The position numbers and the translations under genes are program-made. Below the pieces are notes generated by a model. That model saw nothing but the letters and a program-made list of their open reading frames with translations, did not search any database and was not told the DNA's origin. From an uncultured Thalassolituus sp. (GTDB taxonomy: Bacteria > Pseudomonadota > Gammaproteobacteria > Pseudomonadales > Oceanobacteraceae), in contig CAJXIT010000177.1 of assembly GCA_913054055.1 (NCBI GenBank), forward strand, positions 1 through 7,126: DNA of 7,126 nucleotides, given 5' to 3'. This document shows positions 5,942 to 7,126 of this stretch, piece after piece. The stretch's first letter is position 1. Every line of letters starts with the position of its first letter.

Positions 5942-7111
5942 ATGAAACGCTTACATCCATTACTACTTTGTCTAAGTCTGTCTTCATTATCAGGATGCGG
6001 TAGTGATTCAAATCAAACCACAACAACTGACAAAGTTATTTCGGTTCCGCCTAATCATCCTTTAGGCGAAAATCCAGAATTATGCGCTACACAAGAAGGG
6101 ACGAAACTAATTAATTGGGCGGCTCTCGAAAATGAGTATTGCTACGAGTTATCTAATTTTAATTTATTTGAAAAGCTATCAAGTACTTCAATCATTCCAA
6201 AGTCACCTGGAATTATATATGAATTAAACTCTTCGCTTTTTACTGATCACGCTAGAAAATATAGATATATCTATGTTCCTGAAAATTCAAAAATTGGATA
6301 TACCGAACTTGAATCATTTTCTTTTCCAATAGGAACAACGCTCGTAAAAGTATTTAGCTTACCAAGTGATACTTCGTTAGATATTGAAGAAATTATTGAA
6401 ATAAGGCTATTGATTAAAAGAAATAATGGCTGGGCAACACTGGTATACAAATGGCTTAATGAATTCTCTGAAGGCTACTTCACTGTCGCGGGCGATATTA
6501 TTGAAAGTACTATTTCACATAATGGTTTAGCTAATTTATTTGACTATCGAATCCCTACTTTTGGGCAATGCGTTACTTGTCACCAAAATAACGAAGGTGA
6601 AGCACATATAACGCCTATAGGATTAAAAGCAAGACACTTGAATAAAAAAATAATATTTAATGAACTAGAAATAAACCAATTAGTCCTTTGGGATAACTTA
6701 GGAATAATAGATAATCTTCCTAATGATTTATCCACAATCGATACAGCGCCAGACTGGAAAGATACTTCAAAAGATTTACAAAACAGGGCAAAGGCTTACT
6801 TAGATATCAATTGTGCACACTGTCATACGGAAGGTGGAAGCGGAGCTTTATCTGGGCTCAGAATGGAATATTGGCGAAAAGCCATAGATTACAGTCATGG
6901 TGTTTGCAATGAAAGCCAAGGATGGAGAGTTGGGGGCTTTGATATTTGGCCAGGCCGAGGTGATCTTTCACATATCCCATTGCGAATAACACTTACAGCT
7001 GCCAAAGACCGCATGCCACCCATTGGCAGAAGTTTAGTAGATGAAGAAGCCGCCCAACTAATTAGTGACTGGATCGACACCCTCCCCTATCAAGCCTGCT
7101 CAGGGGTTTAA
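5942..7111 (+). CDS. SO2930/HNE_0200-family diheme c-type cytochrome lipoprotein, copy 2
   Basis: A 389-residue paralogue of the preceding protein. Seen: signal peptide with lipobox LSGC (lipidated Cys 19, then Gly-Ser); shared N-terminal domain blocks SLFTDHARKYRYIYVP, FSFPIGTTLVKVFSLP and EEIIEIRLLIKRNNGWATL; heme sites CVTCH at 210-214 and CAHCH at 291-295 (again DINCAHCH); and RMPPIGRSL with Met 358 as likely heme ligand. The stretch between the two heme sites is 11 residues shorter than in copy 1, mainly because the insert after the first heme is missing. A tryptophan-rich segment (GWRVGGFDIWPGRGDL) replaces the GGGDLSYI region of the neighbour. The ribosome site AGGAAGGA (5932-5939) precedes ATG 5942. 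Nine of fifteen arginine codons are AGA or AGG, against one of nine in copy 1, so the gene may have a separate history. Its partner proteins are unknown. Confidence 0.92.
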   Translation: MKRLHPLLLCLSLSSLSGCGSDSNQTTTTDKVISVPPNHPLGENPELCATQEGTKLINWAALENEYCYELSNFNLFEKLSSTSIIPKSPGIIYELNSSLFTDHARKYRYIYVPENSKIGYTELESFSFPIGTTLVKVFSLPSDTSLDIEEIIEIRLLIKRNNGWATLVYKWLNEFSEGYFTVAGDIIESTISHNGLANLFDYRIPTFGQCVTCHQNNEGEAHITPIGLKARHLNKKIIFNELEINQLVLWDNLGIIDNLPNDLSTIDTAPDWKDTSKDLQNRAKAYLDINCAHCHTEGGSGALSGLRMEYWRKAIDYSHGVCNESQGWRVGGFDIWPGRGDLSHIPLRITLTAAKDRMPPIGRSLVDEEAAQLISDWIDTLPYQACSGV

Positions 7112-7126
7112 TTACTTTAATAGGCC

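Noticed and set aside
5919..5945. Eight-codon frame from the terminator T-tract whose TGA overlaps the next ATG
   Set aside because: The ATGA overlap resembles translational coupling, but there is no ribosome site and the start lies directly on the terminator T-tract.
1..7126. CRISPR array, tRNA/rRNA genes, insertion sequence ends
   Set aside because: No regularly spaced direct repeats, no cloverleaf or rRNA sequence, and no transposase or terminal inverted repeats were seen by eye.

Overview
The window looks like chromosomal DNA from a Gram-negative bacterium, most likely a marine-type gammaproteobacterium. Reasons: three proteins have lipoprotein signal peptides ending in a Cys-Gly-Ser start, a clear TcdA is present, the DNA is moderately AT-rich, and a beta-helix protein lies beside diheme cytochromes of the SO2930/HNE_0200 type known from Shewanella and related genera. 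The taxonomic placement is an inference.

Left part (1-1690): a leftward pair on the minus strand. tcdA (tRNA threonylcarbamoyladenosine dehydratase) comes first. A spermidine-synthase-like SAM methyltransferase fold protein follows 20 nt later and runs off the left edge. An extended -10 promoter lies just upstream of tcdA. The gap to the rightward genes holds one copy of a putative operator.

Middle and right part (1691-7111): a rightward set of four genes. An AraC-family regulator is followed by a 119-nt leader, then three secreted lipoprotein genes: a right-handed parallel beta-helix protein and two tandem, clearly paralogous diheme c-type cytochromes. Beta-helix plus diheme cytochrome is a recognised two-gene pairing of unknown function (as I recall, TIGR03805 with TIGR03806). 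The additions here are the doubled cytochrome and the linked regulator. The two gaps between the lipoprotein genes each hold a hairpin followed by a T-rich stretch, so stepwise-lower expression along the operon is possible.

The most interesting regulatory signal is a 4-bp inverted repeat followed directly by GAAAyGGCCAAAkG. It occurs once upstream of the AraC gene (1536-1564) and once upstream of the beta-helix gene (2774-2800). The bases of the inverted repeat differ but pairing is preserved. This fits an operator of the AraC-type protein controlling itself and the lipoprotein operon. The last cytochrome gene also has arginine codon use very different from its two neighbours.
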